DNA of 64,000 nt from assembly GCF_900106555.1 (NCBI RefSeq), contig NZ_FNOE01000014.1:1-64000 (forward strand), written 5' to 3'. Below are positions 21,540-31,617 of this stretch, piece after piece; within the stretch, counting starts at the first letter, position 1; each line of letters opens with the position of its first letter. Origin of the DNA: Nitrosomonas oligotropha (lineage in GTDB: Bacteria > Pseudomonadota > Gammaproteobacteria > Burkholderiales > Nitrosomonadaceae). Below the pieces are notes generated by a model. The model was given only the letters and a program-made list of their open reading frames with translations, was not told the DNA's origin and ran no database searches. The translations under genes and the position numbers were made by a program.

Positions 21540-22126
21540 TCCGCATCAACCTGCTACCTCACCGTGAACTGAAGCGCAAAGCACAGCAACAACAAATCGC
21601 GATTCTGGCCGGTGTAGCCGGTTTTCTGGGGATTGCGGCTGTCTGGAGTGTTTATGCGATGATCGACGGCGAAATAGAAAATCAAAATGCCCGAAATCAA
21701 TTTTTGCAAAGCCGGATTGCTGTTCTGGATACAGAAATTGCTGAAATCCGAAATATCAAAACGCAAACTCAGGAACTGCTGTCGCGCAAATTGGTGGTGG
21801 AAACCCTGCAGAATAGCCGCTCTGAAGTCGTGCACTTACTGGATCAACTGGTAAGATTGCTTCCCGATGGTGTGTACCTGCAAAGTGTGAAGCAGAATGA
21901 TCAGATTATTACGCTCACGGGATATGCGCAATCCAATGCCTGGGTATCCATGCTGATGCGCAATCTCGAATCATCGCCCTGGCTTGAATCGCCACTATTG
22001 GTGGAAATTAAGGCGATAACGGTTAATAACATCCGTCAGAACGAATTCAATATGAGAATCAAACTCAGAAGGATATCGATTGACGATGTGCAGAATTCAC
22101 CAGCCAATCCCGCTGGAAAATCGTAA
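21536..22126 (+). CDS. pilN: Type IV pilus assembly protein PilN
   Basis: The 196-residue protein begins MIRINLLPHRELKRK, the conserved PilM-binding motif, followed by one transmembrane helix (about residues 22-45), a coiled-coil stretch and a periplasmic ferredoxin-like domain. It pairs with PilO in the inner-membrane alignment complex. Its start overlaps the pilM stop and pilO follows after nine bases. Confidence 0.95.
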   Translation: MIRINLLPHRELKRKAQQQQIAILAGVAGFLGIAAVWSVYAMIDGEIENQNARNQFLQSRIAVLDTEIAEIRNIKTQTQELLSRKLVVETLQNSRSEVVHLLDQLVRLLPDGVYLQSVKQNDQIITLTGYAQSNAWVSMLMRNLESSPWLESPLLVEIKAITVNNIRQNEFNMRIKLRRISIDDVQNSPANPAGKS

Positions 22127-22135
22127 GGCTAAGGT

Positions 22136-22750
22136 ATGAATGATTTGCTTATTGAATTGCGTCAGCTTGATATCAATCAAGCAGGGAGCTGGCCGGTAGC
22201 ATTTAAAATTGCTGCTCTGGTCATTTTATTCATTGTTATCGTGATAGCCGGTCATTTCCTGGTGTGGCAAGACCAGACCGAAACGTTGGAGAAAATCCAA
22301 GCTGAGGAAGAAACATTAAAAAATACTTATCTTCTTAAAAAAAGAAGCGCGGTTAATTTACCGGCGTTACGCGCACAGCTAGAAGAAATAGAACAGTCGC
22401 TGAGCGCCATGTTGAAACAACTACCGGATAAATCCGAGATGGAAGCGTTGCTGGTCGATATCAACCAGGCAGGTCTGGGGCGGGGATTGCAATTTGAATT
22501 ATTTAAACCGGCCGAAAAGGAAACGATCAACGCATTTTATGCCGAGCTGCCGGTTTCGATCCGGGTCACGGGCGGTTATCATGATATTGGCGCTTTTGCC
22601 AGCGATATCGCACGATTGCCGCGAATTGTCACGCTCAATGACATCGCGATCGCTCCAGCTACCGATGGAAAATTGGTATTGGATGCGGTTGCAAAGACCT
22701 ACCGTTATTTGGATGAAGAAGAAATCGCAAAGCAAGCTAAGGGTAAATGA
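22136..22750 (+). CDS. pilO: Type IV pilus assembly protein PilO
   Basis: The 204-residue protein has a short cytoplasmic segment, one membrane helix (about residues 24-46), a coiled coil with several Glu-rich heptads, and a periplasmic domain with the PilO pattern LPVSIRVTGGYHDIGAFASDIARLPRI. It forms a heterodimer with PilN. It overlaps pilP by four bases. Confidence 0.95.
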   Translation: MNDLLIELRQLDINQAGSWPVAFKIAALVILFIVIVIAGHFLVWQDQTETLEKIQAEEETLKNTYLLKKRSAVNLPALRAQLEEIEQSLSAMLKQLPDKSEMEALLVDINQAGLGRGLQFELFKPAEKETINAFYAELPVSIRVTGGYHDIGAFASDIARLPRIVTLNDIAIAPATDGKLVLDAVAKTYRYLDEEEIAKQAKGK

Positions 22751-23271
22751 TGATGATAAGAAACCTATGCCTGTTAGTATTACTTGCAATAGTTTTGATG
22801 GCGATGACTGCTTGCAGTCAAAATGACTATAGTGATTTGGAAGCTTTTATTCAAAGCTCTGGTGAAGGTTTGAAAGGCCAGATCGATCCGCTTCCCGAAA
22901 TAAAACCGCATCAATATTTCACTTATCAAGCTTTCGACATTCCCAGCCCCTTCGTGCCCCGTAAAAATGGACAAGTGCAAGCAGTAGCTAGCGGAATTCA
23001 ACCTGATTTGACCAGGCGTAAGGAAGTTCTGGAATCCTATCCATTGGAAAATTTATTAATGGTTGGAACATTACAGCAACATGATATGATTTTCGCCCTG
23101 ATTAAATCTCCGGATGGCACACTGTATCGTGTGAAAGCCGGTAATTATTTGGGACAAAATTTCGGAAAAATTAACCATATTTCGGAATCAGAAGTTAAAC
23201 TATTGGAGATTGTGCAGGATGGAGCGAATGAATGGGCTGAGAAAACTAGTACACTCATGCTGAAAAATTAG
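22747..23271 (+). CDS. pilP: Type IV pilus lipoprotein PilP
   Basis: The 174-residue protein has a lipoprotein signal peptide ending in the lipobox MTAC (Cys near residue 23), then a flexible region and a small beta domain with PLENLLMVGTLQQ and ALIKSPDGTLYRVKAGNYLG. PilP bridges PilN/PilO to the secretin PilQ. Its start overlaps the end of pilO. Confidence 0.95.
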   Translation: MMMIRNLCLLVLLAIVLMAMTACSQNDYSDLEAFIQSSGEGLKGQIDPLPEIKPHQYFTYQAFDIPSPFVPRKNGQVQAVASGIQPDLTRRKEVLESYPLENLLMVGTLQQHDMIFALIKSPDGTLYRVKAGNYLGQNFGKINHISESEVKLLEIVQDGANEWAEKTSTLMLKN

Positions 23272-23299
23272 AAATAAAACAACCCTAAAGCTACCAATA

Positions 23300-25399
23300 A
23301 TGATGAAAAGATATGGTCTCAACATCGTATTAGCAGCACTGTTGATTTGTTTTGCGACGGCAATTTTCGCGCAACAAACGATAACTGCGGAAACACCGCC
23401 CAATAGTATCCGTTCCATCGATATTTCCACTTTTCTGAATGGCGAAGTCATCGTCAAACTTGCTTTAGATCAACCGCTTTCCGTTCTGCCGACGGGAGTT
23501 GCGTTGGATAACCCGCACCGCATTTATTTCGATTTCCATCAAGTCACCAATGGCTTGGGCAGAAATGTGCAAGAAGCTGCCGAAGGTGATTTACGCAGCG
23601 TCAATATTGTGCAAGTTGGGGATCGCACCCGGCTGGTGATGAATTTGGCAAGGCTCATGCGGCATGACATTCGTGCACAAGAAAACATTCTCTTTGTCCG
23701 GCTCGTGAGCGTGCCAGAGAACCCGGCAACCGCTACCGCCATCCGGTTTGCCGAAGAGACGCCCAATCAGCACATGAACAGTTTGCAGGATATCGATTTC
23801 CGCCGTGGTACAAAGGGGGAAGGCCGGATTGAAGTGGACATGACAAAGCTGGGCGCGACTGTTGATGTGCAGACTCAAGGCGATGACGTTTTCGTTGAGT
23901 TTGTCGATACATTGCTGCCCGGTAGTTTGAAAAGACGATATGACGTGGTCGATTTTGCGACTCCCGTGCAAACCATCGAAGCATCGAAGAAAGGCAATAA
24001 CGTCCGGATGCACGTGAAATCCGGCGGACGCTGGGAACATTCGGCGCGGCAATCCGGTACCCGGTTTGTTCTGGAAATCCGTGCATTGAGCGAGGATGAA
24101 GAAGAAATTGCAAAGAAGCAACGGGCCAACGGCGGATATACCGGAGAAAGATTATCGCTTAATTTCCAGGATGTGGAAGTGCGCGCGGTTCTGCAAGTCA
24201 TCGCTGATTTTACCAATCTGAATATCATTGCCAGCGATTCCGTCGCAGGCAATCTCACGCTGCGCTTGAAGGACGTTCCGTGGGATCATGCGCTCGACAT
24301 CGTGTTGCAGGCGCAAGGTCTAGATAAACGTAAGACCGGCAATGTCATTTTTGTGGCGCCGCGAAAGGAAATGGCGGACAGGGAATTGCTCGATGTTGAA
24401 GCGAAGATGCAAATCGCCGATATGGAACCGCTGCGTTCGGAAATTTTTCGCTTGAATCACCGCAGGGTGAATTCCATGTCGTTTGAAAGCATGCTCAGCA
24501 AACGCGGCACGATCAATGTGGACGAAATCAGTAATACGATTACCGTTACCGATATTCCGGCTCGATTGGACGAAGTCAGGAAACGTATTCAGAAATTGGA
24601 TATTTTTGAAAGACAAGTCATGATCGAAGCCCGTATTGTGGAAGCGACCGATCTATTTAGCCGTAATCTGGGAGCCCGTTTCGGGATCCAGAATTCAACC
24701 AATTTGGGAAGTCAGGGGCTTGGAATTTCCGGTAATTTGGCTGATTCGAGTGCTTTAGCTGGCGGCAGTTCGGCGGGAGGAGGGAGTAATCTGAACGTCA
24801 ACTTGCCCGCAGCAGCAGCGACCGGATTGCTGGGAGGCCCCGCTGCATTGGGATTGAGTTTGTTAAAGATTAACAATAACCGGCTCATTAACTTGGAACT
24901 GTCCGCGCTGGAGACTGACCAGAAAGGGCGGATTATCGCTAGTCCGCGTGTGGTAACAGCGCATGGTGTGGAAGCGATTATCGAACAAGGCGATAGGGTG
25001 CCGTATCAACAAGCGACCAGCAGCGGTGCCACCAGTATCCGTTTTATGGATGCTACGCTGCGATTGAAAGTGAAACCGCTGATTACTTACAATGGTCAGA
25101 TCGACATGGAACTCAATGTCAATCAGGACAAGATCGGTACTGCAATCAACCAGTTTCTGCCGCCGCCGATCAATACCAAACAGGTCACGACCAAGGTTCT
25201 GGTAGAAAACGGTGGAACGGTGGTGATTGGCGGTATTTTTGATCGCACCGAAAACGAAGTGGTTAACAAAGTGCCGATGCTGGGCGATATCCCGGTACTG
25301 GGTTACGTTTTCCGTAATACCACTAAAGTCGATAACAAGCGTGAATTGCTGATTTTTGTGACGCCGCGCATCTTGAGCGAGAATCTCAATCTTCAGTAG
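23300..25399 (+). CDS. pilQ: Type IV pilus secretin PilQ
   Basis: The 699-residue outer-membrane protein has a signal peptide (cleavage near AIFAQQ), two AMIN peptidoglycan-binding domains within about residues 35-260, the secretin/TonB short N domain (LSLNFQDVEVRAVLQVIADFT near 290), an N1 domain and the C-terminal secretin barrel with LSALETDQKGRIIASPRV, GDRVPYQQ and VPMLGDIPVLGYVFRN. A Gly/Ser/Ala-rich loop interrupts the barrel near residue 490-510. It forms the pilus exit channel and closes the pilMNOPQ operon. Confidence 0.97.
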   Translation: MMKRYGLNIVLAALLICFATAIFAQQTITAETPPNSIRSIDISTFLNGEVIVKLALDQPLSVLPTGVALDNPHRIYFDFHQVTNGLGRNVQEAAEGDLRSVNIVQVGDRTRLVMNLARLMRHDIRAQENILFVRLVSVPENPATATAIRFAEETPNQHMNSLQDIDFRRGTKGEGRIEVDMTKLGATVDVQTQGDDVFVEFVDTLLPGSLKRRYDVVDFATPVQTIEASKKGNNVRMHVKSGGRWEHSARQSGTRFVLEIRALSEDEEEIAKKQRANGGYTGERLSLNFQDVEVRAVLQVIADFTNLNIIASDSVAGNLTLRLKDVPWDHALDIVLQAQGLDKRKTGNVIFVAPRKEMADRELLDVEAKMQIADMEPLRSEIFRLNHRRVNSMSFESMLSKRGTINVDEISNTITVTDIPARLDEVRKRIQKLDIFERQVMIEARIVEATDLFSRNLGARFGIQNSTNLGSQGLGISGNLADSSALAGGSSAGGGSNLNVNLPAAAATGLLGGPAALGLSLLKINNNRLINLELSALETDQKGRIIASPRVVTAHGVEAIIEQGDRVPYQQATSSGATSIRFMDATLRLKVKPLITYNGQIDMELNVNQDKIGTAINQFLPPPINTKQVTTKVLVENGGTVVIGGIFDRTENEVVNKVPMLGDIPVLGYVFRNTTKVDNKRELLIFVTPRILSENLNLQ

Positions 25400-25406
25400 T
25401 TGCCGG

Positions 25407-25871
25407 TTATTGTCCCGACGGAAATCCGATTTGCCGCCATGCTTCATAAACCACGATGGCGACAGCATTGGATAGATTCAGACTGCGGCTGGTTGCTAAC
25501 ATCGGCACCCGGATGCGTTGTTGCTCCGGAATAGTTTCCATGAGGTGAGCCGGCAAGCCGCAGCTTTCCGAACCAAACAAAAAAACATCCCCGGCGGCAT
25601 ACGCGATTGAGTCGTAGCGCGGCTTCCCCTTCGTAGTGATCGCAAACAAACGCTGTCCTTGCAAATGCTGACTGCATTCCGTCCAATCTTCATGGACTTT
25701 AATCGAAGCAAATTCATGGTAGTCCAGACCGGCGCGAATCAATTGTTTATCCTGCAGCGGGAAGCCGAGCGGCTTGACCAAATGGAGCTGTGAGCCGGTA
25801 TTGGCGCACAAGCGGATGATATTACCCGTATTGGGCGGGATTTCAGGTTGATGCAAAACGATATGAAACAT
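25407..25871 (-). CDS. trmL: tRNA (cytidine/uridine-34-2'-O)-methyltransferase TrmL
   Basis: The 154-residue SPOUT-class enzyme shows the three family motifs: [17 protein letters not shown] near residue 10-26, [11 protein letters not shown] near 94, and [19 protein letters not shown] near 128, which form the knotted SAM site. TrmL methylates the wobble base of tRNA-Leu. It is convergent with pilQ, seven bases apart, on the strand of comF. Confidence 0.94.
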   Translation of the reverse strand: MFHIVLHQPEIPPNTGNIIRLCANTGSQLHLVKPLGFPLQDKQLIRAGLDYHEFASIKVHEDWTECSQHLQGQRLFAITTKGKPRYDSIAYAAGDVFLFGSESCGLPAHLMETIPEQQRIRVPMLATSRSLNLSNAVAIVVYEAWRQIGFPSGQ

Positions 25872-25916
25872 ACAGCTATTAGAGTGTATCGATTAGAGTG
25901 AAGTAAAAGAACCGGT

Positions 25917-26591
25917 TTACTTTATTTCCGGCAAGGCTCTGGCAATCACCCAATTACTGATTTCAGCCGCGCCTTGCCGTTGCAATACTTTGGCCAGTTC
26001 GTTGAGCGTCGCGCCGGTTGTCATGACATCGTCAACCACCGCCACATGCTTGCCGGATAAATCCATTGTACAGCTAAAAGCTTTGCGGATATTTTTTGGC
26101 CGCTCTTTCCACGGCAACCCGGCTTGCGGCAGCGTATGCTTGATACGGCTGCAATCGTCCGGTAACAGGGTAATGCTGGTTTGCTTGGCAATGTAACGGG
26201 CGATTTCCATCGCTTGGTTAAAGCCTCGCTCGCGTAACCGGATCGGGTGAAGCGGCATCGGCACGATGACATCAGGCATCGTTTCTACCGCTTCTAGCCG
26301 GGCGATGAACAGATGGGCAAGAACCGGTGCGATCGCCAGATTGGCCTGATATTTTAATGCATGAATTAGTGCATCGGCAGGAAAAGTATAGCGCATTGCG
26401 GCAATCGTGCGCGTGAATGCGGGCGGCTTTTTCAAGCAAGCGCCGCAGATTTCCCCTGTTGGTACCGGCCACAGGCAAACAGGGCAATGGTGATCAGGCA
26501 ATTGCGGTAAATCGTGGTAACACGCTACGCAGAAATCCTGAGCGCTGGCGGCGCCGCATAGCAAACAATTTTTCCGGATCCAGGTCGGCAT
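25917..26591 (-). CDS. comF: ComF family protein
   Basis: From the ATG at 26591 the product is 224 residues: an N-terminal zinc finger with paired cysteines (CLLCG, CVAC, CPVC, CGAC) and a phosphoribosyltransferase-type domain ending in the PRPP loop VAVVDDVMTTGATLNE near residue 195. ComF proteins support DNA uptake and transformation, probably at single-stranded DNA entry. An upstream extension to 26747 reads into the bioB promoter region and is not family-like. It stands divergent to bioB. Confidence 0.92.
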   Translation of the reverse strand: MPTWIRKNCLLCGAASAQDFCVACYHDLPQLPDHHCPVCLWPVPTGEICGACLKKPPAFTRTIAAMRYTFPADALIHALKYQANLAIAPVLAHLFIARLEAVETMPDVIVPMPLHPIRLRERGFNQAMEIARYIAKQTSITLLPDDCSRIKHTLPQAGLPWKERPKNIRKAFSCTMDLSGKHVAVVDDVMTTGATLNELAKVLQRQGAAEISNWVIARALPEIK

Positions 26592-26721
26592 CGCATTTAA
26601 TCCGTTGTTTAAAAATCGGCGGTGGTAAAATAACTCGCATGAATACAATACTGGGTTCCTAAGGCTATCGGCAATGGGCGCGATCGCTGCAGCATTTAAA
26701 CAGCACAATAGGTAAATTGAT

Positions 26722-27729
26722 ATGAACTTGGATTCACTGACAAGCAACGAAACACAAAACGATCTGGGCGGGATGACCGGAAAATCGCAAGACTCCGTAC
26801 ATTGGAGCGTGGCGGATATTGAATCATTGCTGAATGCGCCGTTTAACGATCTGATCTATCGTGCGCAAAGCGTGCACCGGCAATATCACGATGCCAATGG
26901 CGTGCAATTATCGACACTGATTTCCGTAAAAACCGGCGGCTGTCCGGAAGATTGCGGTTACTGTCCGCAAGCCGCGCGCTATCACACCGGCGTTGAGAAT
27001 CAGGATCTGCTGTCGCTGGACGAAGTGGTCTCTGCCGCCTCTGCCGCCAAAGCCAAAGGCGCGTCGCGCTTTTGTATGGGAGCTGCCTGGCGCGGCCCGA
27101 AACAGCGCGATATCGAGAAAATGACCGAAATGGTACGTGCGGTCAAATCACTAGGTATGGAAACCTGTGCCACGCTGGGTTTATTGAAACCCGGACAGGC
27201 GCAGCAACTCGGTGAAGCCGGTCTGGATTATTACAACCACAACCTCGATACCGCACCGGAATTTTATGAAGAGATCATCACCACGCGGCAGTATGAGGAT
27301 CGTTTGAATACCTTGCAGGAAGTGCGTCAAGCGGGCATTAATGTGTGTTGCGGCGGCATTGTCGGCATGGGGGAGACGCGCCGCTCGCGCGCCGGATTGA
27401 TTGCGCAATTGGCCAATCTGAATCCGTATCCGGAATCGGTGCCGATCAATCATCTGGTGCAGGTCAAGGGCACGCCTCTCTACGGTACGGAAGCGCTCGA
27501 TCCGCTCGAATTCGTGCGCACCATCGCCGCAGCGCGGATCACCATGCCGAAAGCCATGGTGCGGTTGTCCGCAGGACGGCAGGAAATGTCCGATGCGATT
27601 CAAGCGCTGTGCTTCCTGGCTGGTGCCAATTCCATTTTCTACGGCGACAAATTGTTGACGACCGGAAATCCGGAAACCGATCGCGACCGTATGTTATTGG
27701 ATAAGCTGGGGCTGCACGCGCTGTCGTAG
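26722..27729 (+). CDS. bioB: Biotin synthase
   Basis: The 335-residue radical-SAM enzyme inserts sulfur into dethiobiotin. It has the radical CxxxCxxC motif in [12 protein letters not shown] (near residue 74), the second-cluster region with FCMGAAW, and the RADIUS-like [17 protein letters not shown] segments. It begins the bioBFHCD operon; bioF follows with no gap. No convincing BirA operator palindrome was found upstream. Confidence 0.97.
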   Translation: MNLDSLTSNETQNDLGGMTGKSQDSVHWSVADIESLLNAPFNDLIYRAQSVHRQYHDANGVQLSTLISVKTGGCPEDCGYCPQAARYHTGVENQDLLSLDEVVSAASAAKAKGASRFCMGAAWRGPKQRDIEKMTEMVRAVKSLGMETCATLGLLKPGQAQQLGEAGLDYYNHNLDTAPEFYEEIITTRQYEDRLNTLQEVRQAGINVCCGGIVGMGETRRSRAGLIAQLANLNPYPESVPINHLVQVKGTPLYGTEALDPLEFVRTIAAARITMPKAMVRLSAGRQEMSDAIQALCFLAGANSIFYGDKLLTTGNPETDRDRMLLDKLGLHALS

Positions 27730-28899
27730 ATGTTTGCGGATCTGGCTGAGCAACTACGTATACGCGAACAAAAAGGTCTGCGGCGCACCCGGCAAATCAT
27801 CGATTCCCCGCAAGCAAGCCATATCACGATTGATGGGCGCGATTATCTGGCATTCAGCAGCAACGATTACCTGGGACTTGCCAATCACCCGGAATTGATC
27901 GCATCAGCATGTGACGGCGCCCGGCGCTACGGCGTTGGCGCAGGTGCCTCACACTTGGTCAACGGTCATAGCGCCGCGCATCATGATCTCGAAACAGCGC
28001 TGGCGGCATTTGCCGGATTCCCGCAAGCCTTGCTGTTTTCCACCGGCTATATGGCCAATATCGGCATGGTCACGGCGTTAGCCGGGCGCGAAGATGCGAT
28101 TTTCGCCGACAAACTGAACCATGCCTCGCTAAACGACGCGGCTTTACTGTCGCGCGCGCAATTCATTCGCTATCCACATTGTGATCTGGCAGCGCTGGAA
28201 CAACGTCTGGCCACAGTCCAAGCGCGGCGCAAGCTGGTCATTTCCGACGCAGTGTTCAGTATGGAAGGTGATATCGCGCCGATCCGGCGATTGATCGCAT
28301 TGTGCGAACGCTACCATGCATGGCTGTTATTGGATGATGCTCATGGTTTTGGCGTTTTGGGCGAGCAGGGGCGCGGCAGCTTATTTTTGCCGGAGAATAC
28401 ACATTCCCATTCTCATTCGCCGAATCTCGTCTACATGGCGACGCTTGGCAAAGCGGCCGGTGTATCTGGCGCATTCGTCGCGGCGCAGCCGGAAGTGATC
28501 GAAACCTTGATTCAGTCCGCGCGCAGCTATATCTACACCACCGCCACACCGTCGTTGCTGGCGTACGCATTGTTGACCAGTGTGCGATTGATCGAACAGG
28601 ATGAATGGCGGCGCGAGGCGCTGCAACGTAATATTGCGCAACTGAAACAAGGCGTGCGGTCATTGCCGTGGAAGCTGCTGCCGTCCAATACGCCGATTCA
28701 ACCCTTGTTGACCGGTGACAGCGCTGAAGCCGTACGCATCAGCCAGGCATTACGCGAACACGGTATTTTAGTACCGGCCATTCGTCCGCCCACGGTGCCG
28801 CAAGGCGCGGCGCGGCTGCGTATTTCATTATCCGCCGCCCACTGGCCGGAAGATGTGCAACGCCTTACCGATGCTTTGCACGAATTGGCATCGGCATGA
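27730..28899 (+). CDS. bioF: 8-amino-7-oxononanoate synthase
   Basis: The 389-residue PLP enzyme condenses pimeloyl-ACP with alanine. It has the alpha-oxoamine synthase pattern: YLAFSSNDYLGLANHP, GAGASHLVNGHSAAHHDLE, LLLDDAHGFGVLGEQGRG and the TLGKAAGVSGAF lysine site near residue 240. The start ATG directly follows the bioB stop codon; the end overlaps bioH by four bases. Confidence 0.96.
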   Translation: MFADLAEQLRIREQKGLRRTRQIIDSPQASHITIDGRDYLAFSSNDYLGLANHPELIASACDGARRYGVGAGASHLVNGHSAAHHDLETALAAFAGFPQALLFSTGYMANIGMVTALAGREDAIFADKLNHASLNDAALLSRAQFIRYPHCDLAALEQRLATVQARRKLVISDAVFSMEGDIAPIRRLIALCERYHAWLLLDDAHGFGVLGEQGRGSLFLPENTHSHSHSPNLVYMATLGKAAGVSGAFVAAQPEVIETLIQSARSYIYTTATPSLLAYALLTSVRLIEQDEWRREALQRNIAQLKQGVRSLPWKLLPSNTPIQPLLTGDSAEAVRISQALREHGILVPAIRPPTVPQGAARLRISLSAAHWPEDVQRLTDALHELASA

Positions 28900-29666
28900 C
28901 ATCATTACACATTGAAACCTTTGGGCAAGGCCCTGATCTCGTGCTGCTGCACGGCTGGGCCATGCACAGCGGCATTTGGGGCAGCGTGCGCGATTTATTG
29001 GCACAACAGTTTCATGTGCATCTGGTCGATTTGCCCGGGCATGGCTTGAGTCCTGCGAGTGAACCGGGAACACTCGATCATTTGGTTGAGATCGTTGCTG
29101 AGATTCTACCCGAGCGTTGCATGCTGGGTGGCTGGTCGCTCGGCGGACAGGTTGCGATGGAACTGGCTTTGCGTGAACCGCAACGAATTGAAAAACTGGC
29201 ACTGATTGCCACGACCCCATGTTTTGCCAAACGTGGTGATTGGGAATCGGGCATGGAGCACAAATTGCTGCAATTGTTTCTGGAAAACTTGAAACTCAAT
29301 TACGCCACGACGATCAATCGTTTCTTGACACTGCAAATGAGCGGCGACCGCGATGCGAGCAAAATTCTGCCGCAATTGCGCAAGCACTTTTTTCTGCGTG
29401 GCGAACCCGATCCCGATGCATTGGAAAAAGGCTTGCGGATTTTGCAGCACAGCGATTTACGCGAACGGATCGTAACCATCAAACAACCGGTTTTAATCGT
29501 GCATGGCGAAAACGACGTGATCACCCATCCGGCAGCGGCCGATTGGATGCACCGGCAATTGCCGCAATCGCAGCAGGTGATGTTTGCGCACTGCGGCCAC
29601 GCGCCATTTTTATCTTACCCCGAACAATTTGTGGCTCATCTCAATGCATTCCGGACAAATTCTTGA
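28896..29666 (+). CDS. bioH: Pimeloyl-ACP methyl ester esterase
   Basis: The 256-residue alpha/beta hydrolase has LLHGWAMHSGIW (oxyanion region), the nucleophile in GGWSLGGQVAMEL near residue 80, the acid in HGENDVI and the base in CGHAPFLSYP. BioH releases pimeloyl-ACP from its methyl ester, ending the BioC-started detour through fatty acid synthesis. It overlaps both bioF and bioC. Confidence 0.94.
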   Translation: MTSLHIETFGQGPDLVLLHGWAMHSGIWGSVRDLLAQQFHVHLVDLPGHGLSPASEPGTLDHLVEIVAEILPERCMLGGWSLGGQVAMELALREPQRIEKLALIATTPCFAKRGDWESGMEHKLLQLFLENLKLNYATTINRFLTLQMSGDRDASKILPQLRKHFFLRGEPDPDALEKGLRILQHSDLRERIVTIKQPVLIVHGENDVITHPAAADWMHRQLPQSQQVMFAHCGHAPFLSYPEQFVAHLNAFRTNS

Positions 29667-30525
29667 CAAGAAACAACTGCGTGCCGCGTTTGAACGCGCT
29701 TCGGCCAGTTACGACCATGCGGCGGTGCTGCAACGCGAAATCAGCAACCGTATGCTGGGGCGGCTGGAGTACATCAAATATAAACCCGATGTGATTCTCG
29801 ATGCCGGTAGCGGCACCGGCTACGGCAGCCAGCAGCTGGCCAAACGCTATCCGAACAGCCAATTGATCGCAGTCGATATCGCCTGGGCAATGCTATCGCA
29901 TGCGCGGCCCAATACCGCCTGGTGGCAGCGCTTGCTGCCGTTGCAGCAACAACGCAGCGACTATGTCTGCGGCGATATCGAGCAATTGCCGTTCAAGAAT
30001 GCAAGTGTCGGATTGATCTGGTCGAACCTTGCACTGCAATGGTGCAACGACCTGGATCGCACCTTTGCCGAAATGCACCGCATTCTGTGCGCCGATGGAT
30101 TGCTGATGTTCAGCACCTTCGGTCCGGATACCTTGAAAGAACTGCGTCAGGCGTTTGCGAAAATTGACGGCTATAATCACGTCAACCGCTTTGCCGACAT
30201 GCACGACATTGGCGATCTGCTGGTTAACAACCGCTTCTCCACCCCGGTGATGGACATGGAATATATCACCTTGACGTACGACGACGTCATCAGCGTGATG
30301 CGCGACCTCAAAGCCATCGGTGCGCACAACGTATTGCAGGGCAGGCAGCAGGGATTGATGGGGAAAAATAAATGGCAGCAAGTCATCGGCGAATACGAAA
30401 AACTGCGCCGCGATGGCAAACTGCCCGCCACCTTTGAGGTGGTGTACGGCCACGCTTGGAAGCCGTTCGATCCACGCTCAATGCTGACGCCGGAAACGCG
30501 CCGGCAATTGGGTTTACCGCCTTAA
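29644..30525 (+). CDS. bioC: Malonyl-ACP O-methyltransferase
   Basis: The 293-residue SAM enzyme has FERASASYDHAAVLQREI near the N-terminus and motif I ILDAGSGTGYGSQQLAKRYP near residue 48, with the motif III-like region LIWSNLALQWCNDL. BioC methylates malonyl-ACP so that it can prime pimelate synthesis. The ATG at 29644 gives the usual N-terminus and overlaps bioH by 23 bases; a longer frame back to 29584 is not family-like. Confidence 0.94.
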   Translation: MHSGQILDKKQLRAAFERASASYDHAAVLQREISNRMLGRLEYIKYKPDVILDAGSGTGYGSQQLAKRYPNSQLIAVDIAWAMLSHARPNTAWWQRLLPLQQQRSDYVCGDIEQLPFKNASVGLIWSNLALQWCNDLDRTFAEMHRILCADGLLMFSTFGPDTLKELRQAFAKIDGYNHVNRFADMHDIGDLLVNNRFSTPVMDMEYITLTYDDVISVMRDLKAIGAHNVLQGRQQGLMGKNKWQQVIGEYEKLRRDGKLPATFEVVYGHAWKPFDPRSMLTPETRRQLGLPP

Positions 30526-30526
30526 T

Positions 30527-31201
30527 ATGGCGCGAAGTTACTTCGTTACCGGTACCGATACCGGTGTTGGTAAAACTACTGTCAGTTGCGCGTTGCTGCG
30601 TGCGTTTGCCGCGCAAGGGAAAAGAGTCATCGGCATGAAGCCGGTGGTGGCGGGCAGTGAAAACGGAAAATGGCCGGATGTCGAACAACTGATCGCCGCC
30701 AGCAATATCAGCGCCGCGCGCGAATACGTCAATCCCTACGCTTTTGATCCCCCCATCTCACCGCATATCGCCGCGCAACAAGCCGGGATCGAAATCGATC
30801 TCACCGTCATTCAACGTGCTCACCAAACACTCAGCAATCAGGCGGATATCGTCATCGTCGAAGGTGCGGGTGGATTTTTGGTGCCGGTCAATCAAACGCA
30901 GAACGGCGCGGATCTCGTATGCGCATTAAATCTTCCGGTGATTTTGGTGGTGGGTATGCGGCTTGGTTGCTTGAATCATGCTTTACTGACTGCGCAAGCG
31001 ATCCGCATTTCCGGTTTGCCGTTGGCGGGCTGGGTGGCGAATGGCATCGATTCGCAGATGCTGGCCGCAGCGGAAAATGTGGCGACATTGGAACAGGGAC
31101 TGGATTGTCCATTGCTGGGAATAATACCGTTTACCAAAAACGGCTATCCGGAAAAAATTCAGTTTTTTGACTGTCTTAAAGCGCTAGGAAGCACTGAATA
31201 A
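30527..31201 (+). CDS. bioD: ATP-dependent dethiobiotin synthetase
   Basis: The 224-residue protein has the P-loop FVTGTDTGVGKTTVSCALL at the N-terminus, IGMKPVVAGSE with the substrate lysine, and VEGAGGFLVPVN. It closes the ureido ring of dethiobiotin. Start is one base after the bioC stop. It ends the cluster; bioA, the missing transaminase, must lie elsewhere. Confidence 0.96.
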   Translation: MARSYFVTGTDTGVGKTTVSCALLRAFAAQGKRVIGMKPVVAGSENGKWPDVEQLIAASNISAAREYVNPYAFDPPISPHIAAQQAGIEIDLTVIQRAHQTLSNQADIVIVEGAGGFLVPVNQTQNGADLVCALNLPVILVVGMRLGCLNHALLTAQAIRISGLPLAGWVANGIDSQMLAAAENVATLEQGLDCPLLGIIPFTKNGYPEKIQFFDCLKALGSTE

Positions 31202-31617
31202 TAGTCTACGTAAGCGATCTGCTGCATCATGTGGTGCTGAAAAAATTACCTATCACAATGATAGATCTCATTTGCCTTCTCACCATTCGTTTTGTACCTC
31301 ATCTTATTTGCCAAATTATTCAGTGTTGCTTTAAGCCAATGATTGCTTAAAAAATAATTTTTCTGACCGGTACTTGATTCAATCGTAAAAACGGAGAATA
31401 CTTAATAGCCGCTTGCGGTCTGTTCAATAGATTTTGACCGTTTCGCTGCAGCAGGAGTATCAGATAAATGCCCTTACTTTTTGAATCAGTAGTGCATTTG
31501 GAACAAGATACATGGAGCAATTCACTTTTTCCGGTGTTCTATACTCAAATTCTAATGCCAATGCTGTTGCCAAGGGCTTCTGGATTGGTTCGATCAATAA
31601 TAAAAAAGGAATATTTT
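31202..31617. other. Intergenic stretch of about 416 bases without a supported gene
   Basis: No coding frame here looks real. A small perfect hairpin (CTATCA CAA TGATAG, 31250-31264) lies shortly after bioD but has no T-tract. A short inverted repeat CCGC-TT-GCGG follows near 31412. The reading frame from 31468 that runs into the next gene has no protein-like character before 31618. The stretch presumably holds the promoter of the PEP-CTERM gene, but no sigma-54 or sigma-70 site stands out. Confidence 0.6.

Noticed and set aside
23591..24258. Several long antisense frames inside pilQ
   Set aside because: They lie opposite a clear secretin gene and have no domain pattern; they are a by-product of its codon use.
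26592..26721. BirA-operator-like half-sites upstream of bioB
   Set aside because: Only weak similarity to one half-site, no palindrome, and this BirA seems to lack a DNA-binding domain.
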